A stretch of DNA of 64,000 nt from Pseudoalteromonas luteoviolacea. GTDB lineage: Bacteria; Pseudomonadota; Gammaproteobacteria; Enterobacterales; Alteromonadaceae. Position numbers and translations under genes: made by a program. The stretch is taken from the NCBI RefSeq assembly GCF_018100925.1, contig NZ_JAGJEH010000004.1, forward strand, positions 475,258 through 539,257. The letters run 5' to 3'. The notes under the pieces are model-generated. The model was given only the letters and a program-made list of their open reading frames with translations. It was not told where the DNA came from and ran no database searches. This document shows positions 1 to 7,482 of the stretch, piece by piece (position 1 is the first letter of the stretch; each line of letters opens with the position of its first letter).

Positions 1-750
1 TACAGACAGTCCAACCAAAGTGCCAAGCAAAGCAGCGTAGCGGAGATCAAGTACCGCAAATGCGATAAAACTGGTTCCACCTACAATCACTATCTCTATC
101 ACTTTTCCGCGAATGTAGTTCATTATTTGATGATCCATTTCTTCCCAAACTTGGGTTATTAGCTTTCGGTCTTTGGGGATCAATTGTTTAATTCCAGACG
201 TCAAAGTTCCTTTATCTTTGAGCATGAAAAACACTAACAAAGGCACCAAAATTAGATAGATGAGCCACGCAACTAGATCTTTAATCGAAGTCAGTGATAC
301 CGAGACGATTAACTCGCCCAGTGCAAGTACTTTGCTTTCAACACCAGCCACAATGTTTTGTACCTGTTGTACTGAAATTAAATTGGGATAGTCTTCTGGT
401 AAGTGGAGCAAATAATCTCGACCTTTTTCAACCATACTAGGCGCTTCCTGCACAAGATTACTCGCCTGCGACCACAAAACAGGCACGATCACCAACAGCA
501 GTGCTAAAACGACACCAACAAAACCCAACATAACTAAATTTGTCGCCATTAAACGACTAGGCATAACACGCTGCAACCGTGTCACAGGCCAGTCGAGCAA
601 ATACGCAATGACCAAGGCCACCAGAACAGGGATGACAAAGGAGCCAAAAAAGTACAACATGGTCGCAGTGAAGACAAGCATCAACAATAAAGTGACCGAG
701 TCTGGGTCCGAAAATTTTTCTTGATACCAAGATTTTATTAACTCAAACAT
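1..750 (-). CDS. perM: AI-2E family transporter (PerM-like), truncated by window edge
   Basis: Translating the minus strand from the ATG at 750 gives an open frame to the window edge. It begins MFELIKSWYQEKF and continues with several hydrophobic segments, including FVIPVLVALVIAYLLDWP, followed by a soluble stretch and further membrane helices. This is the AI-2E/PerM permease architecture. The family comprises inner-membrane proteins of about 350 residues; the first 250 are present and the C-terminal helices lie outside. The start overlaps the stop of the upstream TusA-like gene by 8 bases, so the two are probably co-transcribed. Proximity to bepA and an arsC/yfgD homologue mirrors the E. coli order perM-bepA-yfgD. 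The substrate is unknown; the family name does not establish AI-2 export. Confidence 0.85.
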   Translation of the reverse strand, partial: MFELIKSWYQEKFSDPDSVTLLLMLVFTATMLYFFGSFVIPVLVALVIAYLLDWPVTRLQRVMPSRLMATNLVMLGFVGVVLALLLVIVPVLWSQASNLVQEAPSMVEKGRDYLLHLPEDYPNLISVQQVQNIVAGVESKVLALGELIVSVSLTSIKDLVAWLIYLILVPLLVFFMLKDKGTLTSGIKQLIPKDRKLITQVWEEMDHQIMNYIRGKVIEIVIVGGTSFIAFAVLDLRYAALLGTLVGLSV

Positions 751-976
751 CCGTGATGTGTACCTCAATAAAGTTAAAGTTGCCTTCTTCTGCTAAGACA
801 TAGTGATACGCTTGGCCAGCTAAATAGCGCTTTATATCGGAAAGATCTTGAGTTCGATTGCATATAAATCTGATATTTCCAATATTCAGGTTCTTCAACT
901 GCCATTTAAATTGGACAAACAATTGAGGACAATTGTAATGCCTTAAATCAATCGTTGTTAGTTCTATGTTTTGCAC
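743..976 (-). CDS. TusA-like sulfurtransferase family protein
   Basis: This 77-residue protein has the TusA-type layout: a first beta strand, then DLRHYNCPQ at the start of the first helix, then a basic helix. The single conserved cysteine would carry a persulfide in sulfur relay. TusA proteins normally have Cys-Pro-x-Pro, but here the second proline is replaced (CPQL), which suggests a divergent or non-relay paralogue. The gene sits directly upstream of perM with an 8-base overlap, a common placement for an uncharacterised TusA-like gene in marine gammaproteobacteria. The fold is probable; the function is not known. Confidence 0.7.
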   Translation of the reverse strand: MQNIELTTIDLRHYNCPQLFVQFKWQLKNLNIGNIRFICNRTQDLSDIKRYLAGQAYHYVLAEEGNFNFIEVHITDV

Positions 977-1243
977 CTTCGTAGGCTACAAAAAGCCCCA
1001 CCCGTTAATTTTAGGTTAAAAACCAACACTTATAAAACGCTATAAAAACATTTTAAATACATTGGAAACGCAATATATACTTTTAATTTTACTTCAATAT
1101 CATGATACCGCTTTATAAGGTACCTCTATAGTAAATAGCAAGCGAATAATCCTGTATTTTACTCATATTCCAGCGTCTTTCTGTAGCTTGAACTAGGGCA
1201 ATGGTTTATTCTTATAACAACAACAAGCTTTACGGGAAACAAT

Positions 1244-1909
1244 ATGCCAAAAGCACACAACAAGGCACGTTTGCCGGCGAACCCCACACTTAAAGAAATC
1301 AATTGGTACAAAAAGCAAATCAATTGGGGGGAGCTCCCGCCGTTTTATCATCTTGTCGCTTCTTCTGTCAGTGAGAGTGAAGGAATTTTTCAGCACGGAT
1401 TTGATAATGCTATCAAACGGTTATTAGACAAGCGTAATTGGAATTTACAGCTTTTGGACGGTTATGAGGACGACAACGGCATCGTTCATTGTAATAGTGC
1501 ACCAAAAATCACTCTTCACCAAGCATTCACAGATCGCGGTTACGAACTTTGGGCTTTTCCAATTGCTCGCAATGTAAAAGTCGACACATATCTAAAAGAC
1601 AACAAATATCTTGAGTTTAATGTGTGGGACCCCCATACCATGAAGACACTCATTAGATTTAGTCAAATGCATAAATTCATTCGATTTTATTTTGAGCGCG
1701 GTGACATCGCAGATAAAGCGCTGATTTTGCACGCACACAAGGTTGTGCATCAAACCATCTCTCTTTTGAAAAGAGAATTGAACGTTGTGAGCGTTGATGG
1801 TGTCTCAATAAAAGATTTTTACCTGTTATGCGAAAAAGACGCCCGAGCTTGTGAAGATGAAATAAACTTAGCTAAAATCATGCTCGGTGACGACTACAAG
1901 AAGGATTAG
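1244..1909 (+). CDS. hypothetical protein, 221 aa
   Basis: I do not recognise a named family. The product is soluble, with no signal peptide and no membrane segment. The N-terminus is basic, the middle is rich in aromatic residues, and the C-terminal third is helical and ends in an acidic stretch before DDYKKD. The start ATG follows a weak purine-rich stretch, CGGGAAAC. The stop lies one base before the bepA ATG, so translation is probably coupled and the gene belongs to the bepA transcription unit. A periplasmic quality-control role would be guilt by association only. Confidence 0.7.
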   Translation: MPKAHNKARLPANPTLKEINWYKKQINWGELPPFYHLVASSVSESEGIFQHGFDNAIKRLLDKRNWNLQLLDGYEDDNGIVHCNSAPKITLHQAFTDRGYELWAFPIARNVKVDTYLKDNKYLEFNVWDPHTMKTLIRFSQMHKFIRFYFERGDIADKALILHAHKVVHQTISLLKRELNVVSVDGVSIKDFYLLCEKDARACEDEINLAKIMLGDDYKKD

Positions 1910-1910
1910 A

Positions 1911-3359
1911 ATGCGATTTAAAAAAGCACTTGCAACGACTTTATGCGCACTCGCACTAAGTTACTCTACAGCCAATAATGCATCAGAGTTTAAGCTCCCA
2001 GACCTAGGTACGTCGGCTGTGCAAGTTTTACCAATTGAAAAAGAGCAAGCCATCGGTGAAGTAATGATGATGCAGATCCGCTCTAGTTCGCCCTTGGTTC
2101 AAGACCCTGTTCTTAATGAGTATCTGTCTGCACTAGGCAACAAACTCGTCGCCAGTGCTAACGACGTTAGATTTCCATTTAAGTTCTTTTGGCTCAACAA
2201 CAAAGCCATTAACGCCTTCGCATTTTATGGCGGACATGTGGGAGTCCATACAGGCCTGATAGCGCAGTCTGACAATGAAAGTCAACTCGCATCAGTGCTG
2301 GGCCATGAAATAGCTCACGTTACCCAAAGGCATTTAGCAAGAAGAATCCAACAGGCCAAAGACAACAGTGCCTTAACTATCGCAGGCATGATCACGGGTA
2401 TTCTGGCCACGGTTGTTGCACCAGACGCAGGCATGGCAATCCTTGCAGCCAATAGTACTCAAGCCGCCCTAAGCCAATTGACCCACAGCCGAAAAGCAGA
2501 ACAAGAAGCAGATAGATTTGGTATGCAAACGCTGCAAAAAGCAGGCTATGATCCATATGCTGCCAGTGAATTTTTAACGAAGCTTGCATCCCAAGTTAGA
2601 TTTAAAAACAAGCCCCCAGCGTTTTTGCTCACTCACCCCTTACCTGACTCTCGTGTATCTGATGTCAGGCTGCGTGCCCAACAATACCCAAAGCGCTATG
2701 TGCCAAGCAGCGAAGATTTTCATTATGCACAAAACCGGGTAATGGCCCGCTACCACCTGAGCAAAGAAGATGCGCAGGCCTATTATGAAAACACATTGAG
2801 AACCAGTACTGAGCTCGATAAGAGTCATTATGAGTACGGATTGGCAATTTCATTGCTTGACCAAAAAAAATATGACCAAGCGGAAAAAATTATAAATAAA
2901 CTACTAAAATTAAAGCCTAATAACTTATTTTTCATAGATGTTTATACAGATATCAAACTCGGTCAAAAAAAATATGAGCAAGCTCTGTCACTGTTAGAAA
3001 AAAAGCACCTGCTTCGTCCTAACAATCAAGTCATCACTTTAAATCTAGCTAACACAGCTATCAAAGCAAAAATGTACGAAAAGGCAGAGCAACTGCTTAA
3101 AGTGTTTTTGTTAGAAAAACCAAACCATGTGCTCGCCAAACAATTGCTCACTGAAACTTATGAACTCAGTGAAAATAAAGCGGCTTACCATGAATCACGC
3201 GCTAGTTTACTATCTCACTACGGTGCATTCATGAAAGCAGCCGATGAAGTACAAAAAGCACTTAACTTCATTGAAAAAGAAGACGAAATTAAAAAGTTGC
3301 GCTTAAAAGCTTTGCTAACCAAATATAGAGGCATGCAAAAAGAGCTCGCAAAATTGTAA
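1911..3359 (+). CDS. bepA: outer-membrane assembly metalloprotease/chaperone BepA
   Basis: BepA (formerly YfgC) is a periplasmic M48 zinc protease and chaperone that helps assemble LptD and degrades stalled outer-membrane proteins. The chosen ATG gives 482 residues with a typical signal peptide (basic MRFKK, hydrophobic core, cleavage after about NNA). The zinc motif HEIAH is at residues 132-136, with a second conserved block SRKAEQEADRFG downstream supplying the third ligand. The C-terminal half from about residue 300 is a TPR superhelix. A longer reading frame beginning at 1887 overlaps the upstream gene and adds a non-signal leader, so it was not used. Neighbouring arsC/yfgD and perM match the E. 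coli neighbourhood. Confidence 0.93.
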   Translation: MRFKKALATTLCALALSYSTANNASEFKLPDLGTSAVQVLPIEKEQAIGEVMMMQIRSSSPLVQDPVLNEYLSALGNKLVASANDVRFPFKFFWLNNKAINAFAFYGGHVGVHTGLIAQSDNESQLASVLGHEIAHVTQRHLARRIQQAKDNSALTIAGMITGILATVVAPDAGMAILAANSTQAALSQLTHSRKAEQEADRFGMQTLQKAGYDPYAASEFLTKLASQVRFKNKPPAFLLTHPLPDSRVSDVRLRAQQYPKRYVPSSEDFHYAQNRVMARYHLSKEDAQAYYENTLRTSTELDKSHYEYGLAISLLDQKKYDQAEKIINKLLKLKPNNLFFIDVYTDIKLGQKKYEQALSLLEKKHLLRPNNQVITLNLANTAIKAKMYEKAEQLLKVFLLEKPNHVLAKQLLTETYELSENKAAYHESRASLLSHYGAFMKAADEVQKALNFIEKEDEIKKLRLKALLTKYRGMQKELAKL

Positions 3360-3370
3360 CCCAGCACGTT

Positions 3371-3425
3371 GCCTATCTACTCAACTTTGGACAATATTTT
3401 GTCCATATATAAAGATAGGCACACC
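3371..3425 (+). terminator. nested stem-loop between bepA and arsC
   Basis: An outer 8-bp repeat, GCCTATCT (3371-3378) and AGATAGGC (3413-3420), encloses an inner 6-bp hairpin, GGACAA-TATT-TTGTCC (3389-3404). A short T run follows at 3426-3430. It lies just after the bepA stop and may terminate or attenuate transcription into arsC. Confidence 0.45.
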
Positions 3426-3486
3426 TTTTTCAATCAGTTACAATCAAACAAATATAAATATAAGTTACAGTTTCAAAAGGTCTATT

Positions 3487-3834
3487 ATGTCAGTAACTAT
3501 TTACCACAACCCCCGTTGTTCGAAGTCTCGTCAAACGCTTGCATTGCTCGAAGAAAATGCCATTCAGCCAGAGATCGTAGAGTATTTAAAAACTCCCATT
3601 GATGAGAGCACGCTTGATACATTAATTTCAAAATTAGGGTTTGAATCTGCACATCAATTGGTGCGCAATAAAGAAGCCATCTATAAAGAATTGGGCTTAA
3701 GCAAGGACAGTGATGAACAAACGCTAAGAACTGCCATGATTGAAAACCCTAAATTGATTGAGCGTCCAATAGTTGTAAAAGGTGAAAAAGCAGCACTAGG
3801 TCGTCCACCTGAGTCAGTGTTAGACATTATTTAA
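3487..3834 (+). CDS. arsC: ArsC-family arsenate reductase (glutaredoxin-type, YfgD-like)
   Basis: This thioredoxin-fold protein of 115 residues has the usual family length. The N-terminal IYHNPRCSKSRQTLALLEE block carries the catalytic cysteine in the CSKSR loop. RPIVVKGEKAALGRPPE near the C-terminus is the second ArsC signature, providing the arginines that bind the oxyanion. The family transfers electrons from glutaredoxin and glutathione to arsenate. Chromosomal YfgD-type members next to bepA are not clearly linked to arsenic resistance, and there is no arsR or arsB here. It is followed two bases later by a WrbA-like gene, forming an operon. Confidence 0.9.
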   Translation: MSVTIYHNPRCSKSRQTLALLEENAIQPEIVEYLKTPIDESTLDTLISKLGFESAHQLVRNKEAIYKELGLSKDSDEQTLRTAMIENPKLIERPIVVKGEKAALGRPPESVLDII

Positions 3835-3836
3835 AT

Positions 3837-4388
3837 ATGGCGACAATTCTCGTTTTATACCATTCTAGTCATGGCTCAGTCGAAGCCATGGCTAATGAAA
3901 TAGCCGAAACACTTAATGCCCAGGGTGCAACGGTTCGTTTACGTACCTTTGTACAAAGGCAACCTCACGATATCGTAGTCACGAAACAAGATCTCATTGA
4001 ATGTGATGGACTTGCATTTGGAACACCCACACGATTTGGCATGATGGCGGCTCAAGCAAAAACATTTTGGGAAACGACCAGCGATGTTTGGTTAAAAGGA
4101 CAGCTTATAGATAAACCAGCATGTGTATTCTCGTCTTCAAGTAGCATGCATGGCGGTAACGAAGCGACATTATTGAATTTGTCACTGCCCTTGTTGCATC
4201 ACGGAATGATGTTAATGGGTGTCCCCTACGATGTGCCTGAATTATTGTCTACCGAAAGCGGAGGTACGCCATACGGTGCAACCCATGTAGCAGGATTAGA
4301 CAACAGTGCCCAATTAACAGAAACTGAAGTTAGAATATGTCGAGCTGTAGCTACTCGTCTGTACACGGTTGCGAAAAAGTTATTATGA
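3837..4388 (+). CDS. wrbA: NAD(P)H:quinone oxidoreductase, WrbA family
   Basis: This flavodoxin-like FMN protein of 183 residues should reduce quinones by two electrons and protect against redox cycling. The FMN phosphate loop is YHSSHGSVEAMA near the N-terminus. The middle segment FGTPTRFGMMAAQAKTFWE is the strongly conserved WrbA signature, and STESGGTPYGATH near the C-terminus is also typical. The gene starts two bases after arsC and its TGA overlaps the ATG of the next gene, so arsC, wrbA and the DUF2069 gene form one operon, an arrangement I know from related gammaproteobacteria. Confidence 0.92.
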   Translation: MATILVLYHSSHGSVEAMANEIAETLNAQGATVRLRTFVQRQPHDIVVTKQDLIECDGLAFGTPTRFGMMAAQAKTFWETTSDVWLKGQLIDKPACVFSSSSSMHGGNEATLLNLSLPLLHHGMMLMGVPYDVPELLSTESGGTPYGATHVAGLDNSAQLTETEVRICRAVATRLYTVAKKLL

Positions 4389-4822
4389 ACCAGACTCCAA
4401 AACAACCTAAAACAAAACAATTTTACCAACTCGCTCTATTTGGCTATTTTGGTTTATTGTTGCTCATGCCTATTTGGCTATTTTTAGTTTCTCCAAGGGA
4501 GGGGCACAGCGTTGGATTTATATTTGTTGTGTATATTCTTCCACTGCTGTTACCTTTGAGAGGCATACTACAAGACAAACCCTATACATTTGCGTGGGCA
4601 AATTTTGTCGTTTTAATATATTTTATACATGGCTTTACTCTTTTATGGATTGCCACCGATGAGCTATTGTGGGTTATTTTGGAATTGACCTTCGCTTCAG
4701 CCATGTTTGTAGGATGTACTTATTATGCAAGACTAAGAGGCCAAGAACTCGGCTTGAAGATCCGCAAACTTAAAGACGATTTAGCCGACGAAAAAGCAGT
4801 ACACGAACAAGAAAAAAAATAA
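4385..4822 (+). CDS. DUF2069 inner-membrane protein
   Basis: The product of 145 residues has four predicted membrane helices between about residues 17 and 112 and a charged C-terminal tail (KIRKLKDDLADEKAVHEQEKK) that could form a short coiled coil. The pattern matches DUF2069, a small membrane family that usually follows wrbA. The start was chosen at the ATG that overlaps the wrbA stop (ATGA). The function is unknown. Confidence 0.85.
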   Translation: MNQTPKQPKTKQFYQLALFGYFGLLLLMPIWLFLVSPREGHSVGFIFVVYILPLLLPLRGILQDKPYTFAWANFVVLIYFIHGFTLLWIATDELLWVILELTFASAMFVGCTYYARLRGQELGLKIRKLKDDLADEKAVHEQEKK

Positions 4823-4846
4823 CGCACTTAATATTTGAGAAATATG

Positions 4847-4872
4847 AAAGCCACGTATTAGCGTGGCTTTTT
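4847..4872. terminator. bidirectional rho-independent terminator
   Basis: A 9-bp stem, AAAGCCACG and CGTGGCTTT, with a 6-base loop is followed by TTT. It sits between the convergent DUF2069 gene and rnfH and can serve both directions. Confidence 0.85.
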
Positions 4873-4892
4873 CATGTAAGACGATAAATGGG

Positions 4893-5207
4893 TTAAGCTC
4901 GGCCACCAGTAATTTTATTTGCCCTACCTTCTTCTTTTGCTTTGTCTGCTCTTCGGCGTCTCGCTTCTTTTGGATCAGCAATTAACGGTCTGTATATCTC
5001 GATGCGGTCTCCCTCTCTAACCACCTGATGTAGCTTGACCGTTCTATTCCATATCCCCAAGCTGAGATTAGTTGGATCTATCTCGGGGCATTGGTCCAGT
5101 ATCCCTGACTGCATCACAACATGCTCAGCTGAGGTCCCTTCGGCTACATCTACGGTTAGGCACGTGGCTTTATCAGGTAGCGCAAATACAACTTCAACCT
5201 TAATCAT
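4893..5207 (-). CDS. rnfH: RnfH family ubiquitin-fold protein (RatB)
   Basis: RnfH/RatB is a small beta-grasp protein; its biochemical role is unresolved. The 104-residue product starts MIKVEVVFALPDKA, has the conserved LGIWNRTVKLHQVVREGDRIEIYRPL segment characteristic of the family split over residues 50-76, and ends in a basic tail rich in Arg and Lys. It lies one base after ratA, as in most gammaproteobacteria where ratA and rnfH form a pair opposite smpB. Confidence 0.92.
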   Translation of the reverse strand: MIKVEVVFALPDKATCLTVDVAEGTSAEHVVMQSGILDQCPEIDPTNLSLGIWNRTVKLHQVVREGDRIEIYRPLIADPKEARRRRADKAKEEGRANKITGGRA

Positions 5208-5642
5208 TTACCTAGCTCCATAAACCGACTTAGCGCGTTTAGTAAACGCAGCCACCATATTTTTAGCAACTTCATTAAAAACCTTACCAAAAGCAAGCTC
5301 TATCAGTTTGCTGGCAAATTCGAATTCTAACTTTAAATTGACCTTACAGGCATGTTCATCCAATTCAACAAACTCCCAGTAGCCTTGCAAAGATTTAAAA
5401 GGACCATCAACAAGCTGCATTTTCACTCGATTGCCTTCAAATTGATTTTTAGTTGTGAACCACTTAGTCAGACCAGCCTTTGATATTTCTAAACTCGCCG
5501 TCATTTCATCATGTGAACTACTTAGCACTTTCGCGCCAGAGCAGTTAGGTAAGAAATCAGGGTAAGCATTTACATCATTGACCAGATCAAACATCTCTTG
5601 TGTGCTGTACATCACCAATGCACTTTTTTCTACTTGTGGCAT
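5208..5642 (-). CDS. ratA: RatA family START-like protein (toxin RatA / coenzyme Q binding)
   Basis: RatA is an SRPBCC/START-fold protein of about 145 residues, reported in E. coli to block 70S ribosome association and related to the ubiquinone-binding Coq10. The N-terminal block VEKSALVMYSTQEMFDLV with VNAYPDFLPNC is diagnostic, and the C-terminal helix FNEVAKNMVAAFTKRAK matches the family. Two reported roles exist, and sequence alone cannot separate them. The gene is transcribed with rnfH and diverges from smpB across a 141-base promoter region. Confidence 0.92.
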   Translation of the reverse strand: MPQVEKSALVMYSTQEMFDLVNDVNAYPDFLPNCSGAKVLSSSHDEMTASLEISKAGLTKWFTTKNQFEGNRVKMQLVDGPFKSLQGYWEFVELDEHACKVNLKLEFEFASKLIELAFGKVFNEVAKNMVAAFTKRAKSVYGAR

Positions 5643-5783
5643 ACGTTCTCCAAACTTTACTGGCCCAATTTTACCAAGCTTTTAAAGATTTATCTTGTTT
5701 GCAGCCCCACTGTGAGCGAAAATATGCCATAAAAATTAAATAACACTGTTTTCCCATTCGATTTGTAGGTAGACTAAGCCATT

Positions 5784-6263
5784 ATGGCAAAGAAAAAATC
5801 AAATAAATCAACGAGCAATACCATAGCGCTGAACAAAAAAGCACGCCATGAGTATTTTTTACACGATAAGTTCGAAGCAGGTATGGAACTACAAGGCTGG
5901 GAAGTTAAAAGCATCCGCGCTGGTAAGGTTAATATCTCAGAGACTTATATTCATCTAAAAGACGGTGAGGCATTTTTGCTAGGCAGTCAGATACAGCCAT
6001 TAAACAGCGCCTCGACCCACGTGATCTGTGATCCACTTCGCTATCGTAAACTGTTACTCAACAAACGAGAAATTGATAGACTGATTGGTGCAACCGAGCG
6101 AGACGGCTTCTCTTTAGTTGCAACAGCAATGTACTGGAAAAAGTGCTGGGTTAAACTCGAGTTTCATTTAGCCAAAGGTAAAAAGATGCACGATAAGCGT
6201 GCTGATATTAAAGACAGAGATTGGTCGCGAGACAAAGAGCGATTAATGAAGCACAAAGTTTAA
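5784..6263 (+). CDS. smpB: SsrA-binding protein SmpB
   Basis: SmpB delivers tmRNA to stalled ribosomes for trans-translation. The 159-residue length is standard. The start region [20 protein letters not shown], the block [18 protein letters not shown] and the C-terminal basic tail [17 protein letters not shown], which enters the mRNA channel, are all present. The gene diverges from ratA. No tmRNA (ssrA) gene was recognised nearby. Confidence 0.97.
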   Translation: MAKKKSNKSTSNTIALNKKARHEYFLHDKFEAGMELQGWEVKSIRAGKVNISETYIHLKDGEAFLLGSQIQPLNSASTHVICDPLRYRKLLLNKREIDRLIGATERDGFSLVATAMYWKKCWVKLEFHLAKGKKMHDKRADIKDRDWSRDKERLMKHKV

Positions 6264-6278
6264 AATACGCACTAATTT

Positions 6279-6301
6279 ACAGCCTAATTACCTTAGGCTG
6301 T
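6279..6301. terminator. stem-loop between smpB and the 6325 gene
   Basis: A perfect 9-bp stem, ACAGCCTAA and TTAGGCTGT, with a 5-base loop lies between convergent genes. No clear T tract follows on either strand, so termination is likely but not certain. Confidence 0.6.
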
Positions 6302-6324
6302 ATGTGAGTTTGGCTTTCACTGTT

Positions 6325-6831
6325 TTAGGATAAAATTGCCCCAGTTTTAGCATTTATTGTTAAAACGGCCTCTGTTTTTGGATCTTTAATTTTTGCCGTT
6401 TCTTTATTAACTAGTGCGCTGCGAGGCACCTGGATTTTACTACCCGTATCAGGATTTACTACGATTAGGAATCGAGAGGCTTTTTGCGCGATTTCCTTTG
6501 CACCTTGGTTTTTGACAAAGTGGATATCTAACGTCATTCCCGCCGTTACACCAGCAGTGGCCGACACTCTAAAGTTATTAATTTCATACTGAGAGTTGCT
6601 AGCAAGTAAATCGTTATCAATGTCTTCAACGGTTTTTACTGATGCCTTGGTAAAGTCCTTTACCTTATTCATGACCGAAATATCTTTTAGGTTGTCTTTT
6701 GCATCCGTTGCTTTTTGTTTTATAGAAGCCGTTAACTCCTCACCTTTTTCCTTTATATTAACACCCACTTGGCTATTCCCTTCCTCATCCGTAAAGTTTT
6801 TTGTTGCTGTTTCTTTTAATTTATTGAACAT
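6325..6831 (-). CDS. hypothetical protein with amphipathic N-terminal helix, 168 aa
   Basis: I do not recognise a named family. Residues 1 to about 75 are highly charged and predicted helical, with Lys/Glu/Ala-rich segments (KEKGEELTASIKQKATDAKD) that resemble LEA-like or coiled-coil sequence. From about residue 80 there is a beta-rich domain (NNFRVSATAGVTAGMTLDIHFV ... GSKIQVPRSALV). There is no signal peptide and no cysteine. The gene lies 16 bases downstream of the Asp-rich repeat gene on the same strand, so the two are probably co-expressed. Confidence 0.65.
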   Translation of the reverse strand: MFNKLKETATKNFTDEEGNSQVGVNIKEKGEELTASIKQKATDAKDNLKDISVMNKVKDFTKASVKTVEDIDNDLLASNSQYEINNFRVSATAGVTAGMTLDIHFVKNQGAKEIAQKASRFLIVVNPDTGSKIQVPRSALVNKETAKIKDPKTEAVLTINAKTGAILS

Positions 6832-6847
6832 ATCTTATTCCCTAAAT

Positions 6848-7285
6848 TTAATAATCGTCAAATCCGTCGTCTTCAATAATCATGGTATCTGCTTCACCGT
6901 CAAAGTCAGTGTCAGCAATAATGGCGTCAACATCTCCGTCACCATCAAGGTCCATTGCCACTGCGTCTATGACGCCATCTCCATCGGTATCCATTGCGAC
7001 AGTATCTATGATGCCATCTCCATCTGTATCAACACCGACGGTATCTACATATCCATCGCCATCGGAATCTATCGCCACGGCGTCAACAACACTATCACCA
7101 TCTTCATCAATCATCACGGTGTCAACATAACCGTCTCCATCGGTATCTATCGCCACGGTGTCAACAATGCCATCACCATCTTGATCAATTCCTACGGTAT
7201 CAATATAGCCGTCACCATCTATATCGGCGACAACTCCATCACTGATACCATCTCCATCAACATCTACTTCGTATATATCTTCCAT
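6848..7285 (-). CDS. calcium-binding-type Asp-rich repeat protein
   Basis: The protein of 145 residues is almost entirely ten consecutive 13-residue units of the form DxDGDGxxDTVxx (residues 8-137), ending in an acidic tail. Each unit carries a DxDxDG loop of the kind seen in EF-hand-like, dockerin and thrombospondin type 3 repeats, so multiple calcium ions are likely bound. There is no recognisable signal peptide, which is unusual because such repeats are normally extracellular. The ATG at 7285 was chosen because AAAGGGAT precedes it at good spacing; a longer frame from 7345 lacks such a site. It is followed by the 6325 gene. Confidence 0.7.
   Translation of the reverse strand: MEDIYEVDVDGDGISDGVVADIDGDGYIDTVGIDQDGDGIVDTVAIDTDGDGYVDTVMIDEDGDSVVDAVAIDSDGDGYVDTVGVDTDGDGIIDTVAMDTDGDGVIDAVAMDLDGDGDVDAIIADTDFDGEADTMIIEDDGFDDY
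6875..7264 (-). repeat. ten in-frame 39-bp tandem repeats
   Basis: The coding repeats of the Asp-rich protein form a 39-base periodic array. Copies differ at many third positions and at the two variable residues after GDG, so the array is old or under protein-level selection. The ninth and tenth units are the most degenerate (DLDGDGDVD and DTDFDGEAD). Confidence 0.85.
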
Positions 7286-7437
7286 AATTATCCCTTTCAC
7301 GATAGTGTACATTTTATATGCACAAGTATTTTCTAGCACAGTCAAATTTATTATTCAACAGATCAAAAAATAGTAATAAATATATTTATATATAAGGGAT
7401 TAGACCGATAGAAAGGTAGATTTTGGGGCATAAAACG

Positions 7438-7463
7438 CAAAAAAGCCCCGCAGGGCTTTTTTA
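7438..7463. terminator. rho-independent terminator downstream of fabB
   Basis: GCCC-CGCA-GGGC is flanked by an A run (7438-7444) and a T run (7457-7462), so the stem extends through A-T pairs. It lies 20 bases past the fabB stop on the minus strand. Confidence 0.9.
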
Positions 7464-7482
7464 TATAAAAGCTACGAGTGAA

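Noticed and set aside
5208..5642. Treating RatA/RnfH as a toxin-antitoxin pair
   Set aside because: The pair is a conserved core operon opposite smpB, and the ubiquinone-binding START role is equally likely; no antitoxin evidence in sequence.
6875..7264. 39-base periodic repeats that could suggest a CRISPR-like or minisatellite array
   Set aside because: The repeats are contiguous, in frame and code for DxDGDG units; there are no unique spacers and no cas genes.
6596..7336. A 246-codon plus-strand open frame with repetitive Ile/Asn/His sequence
   Set aside because: It is the antisense reading of the Asp-rich repeat gene; the periodic codons keep it open by chance, and there is no ribosome binding site.
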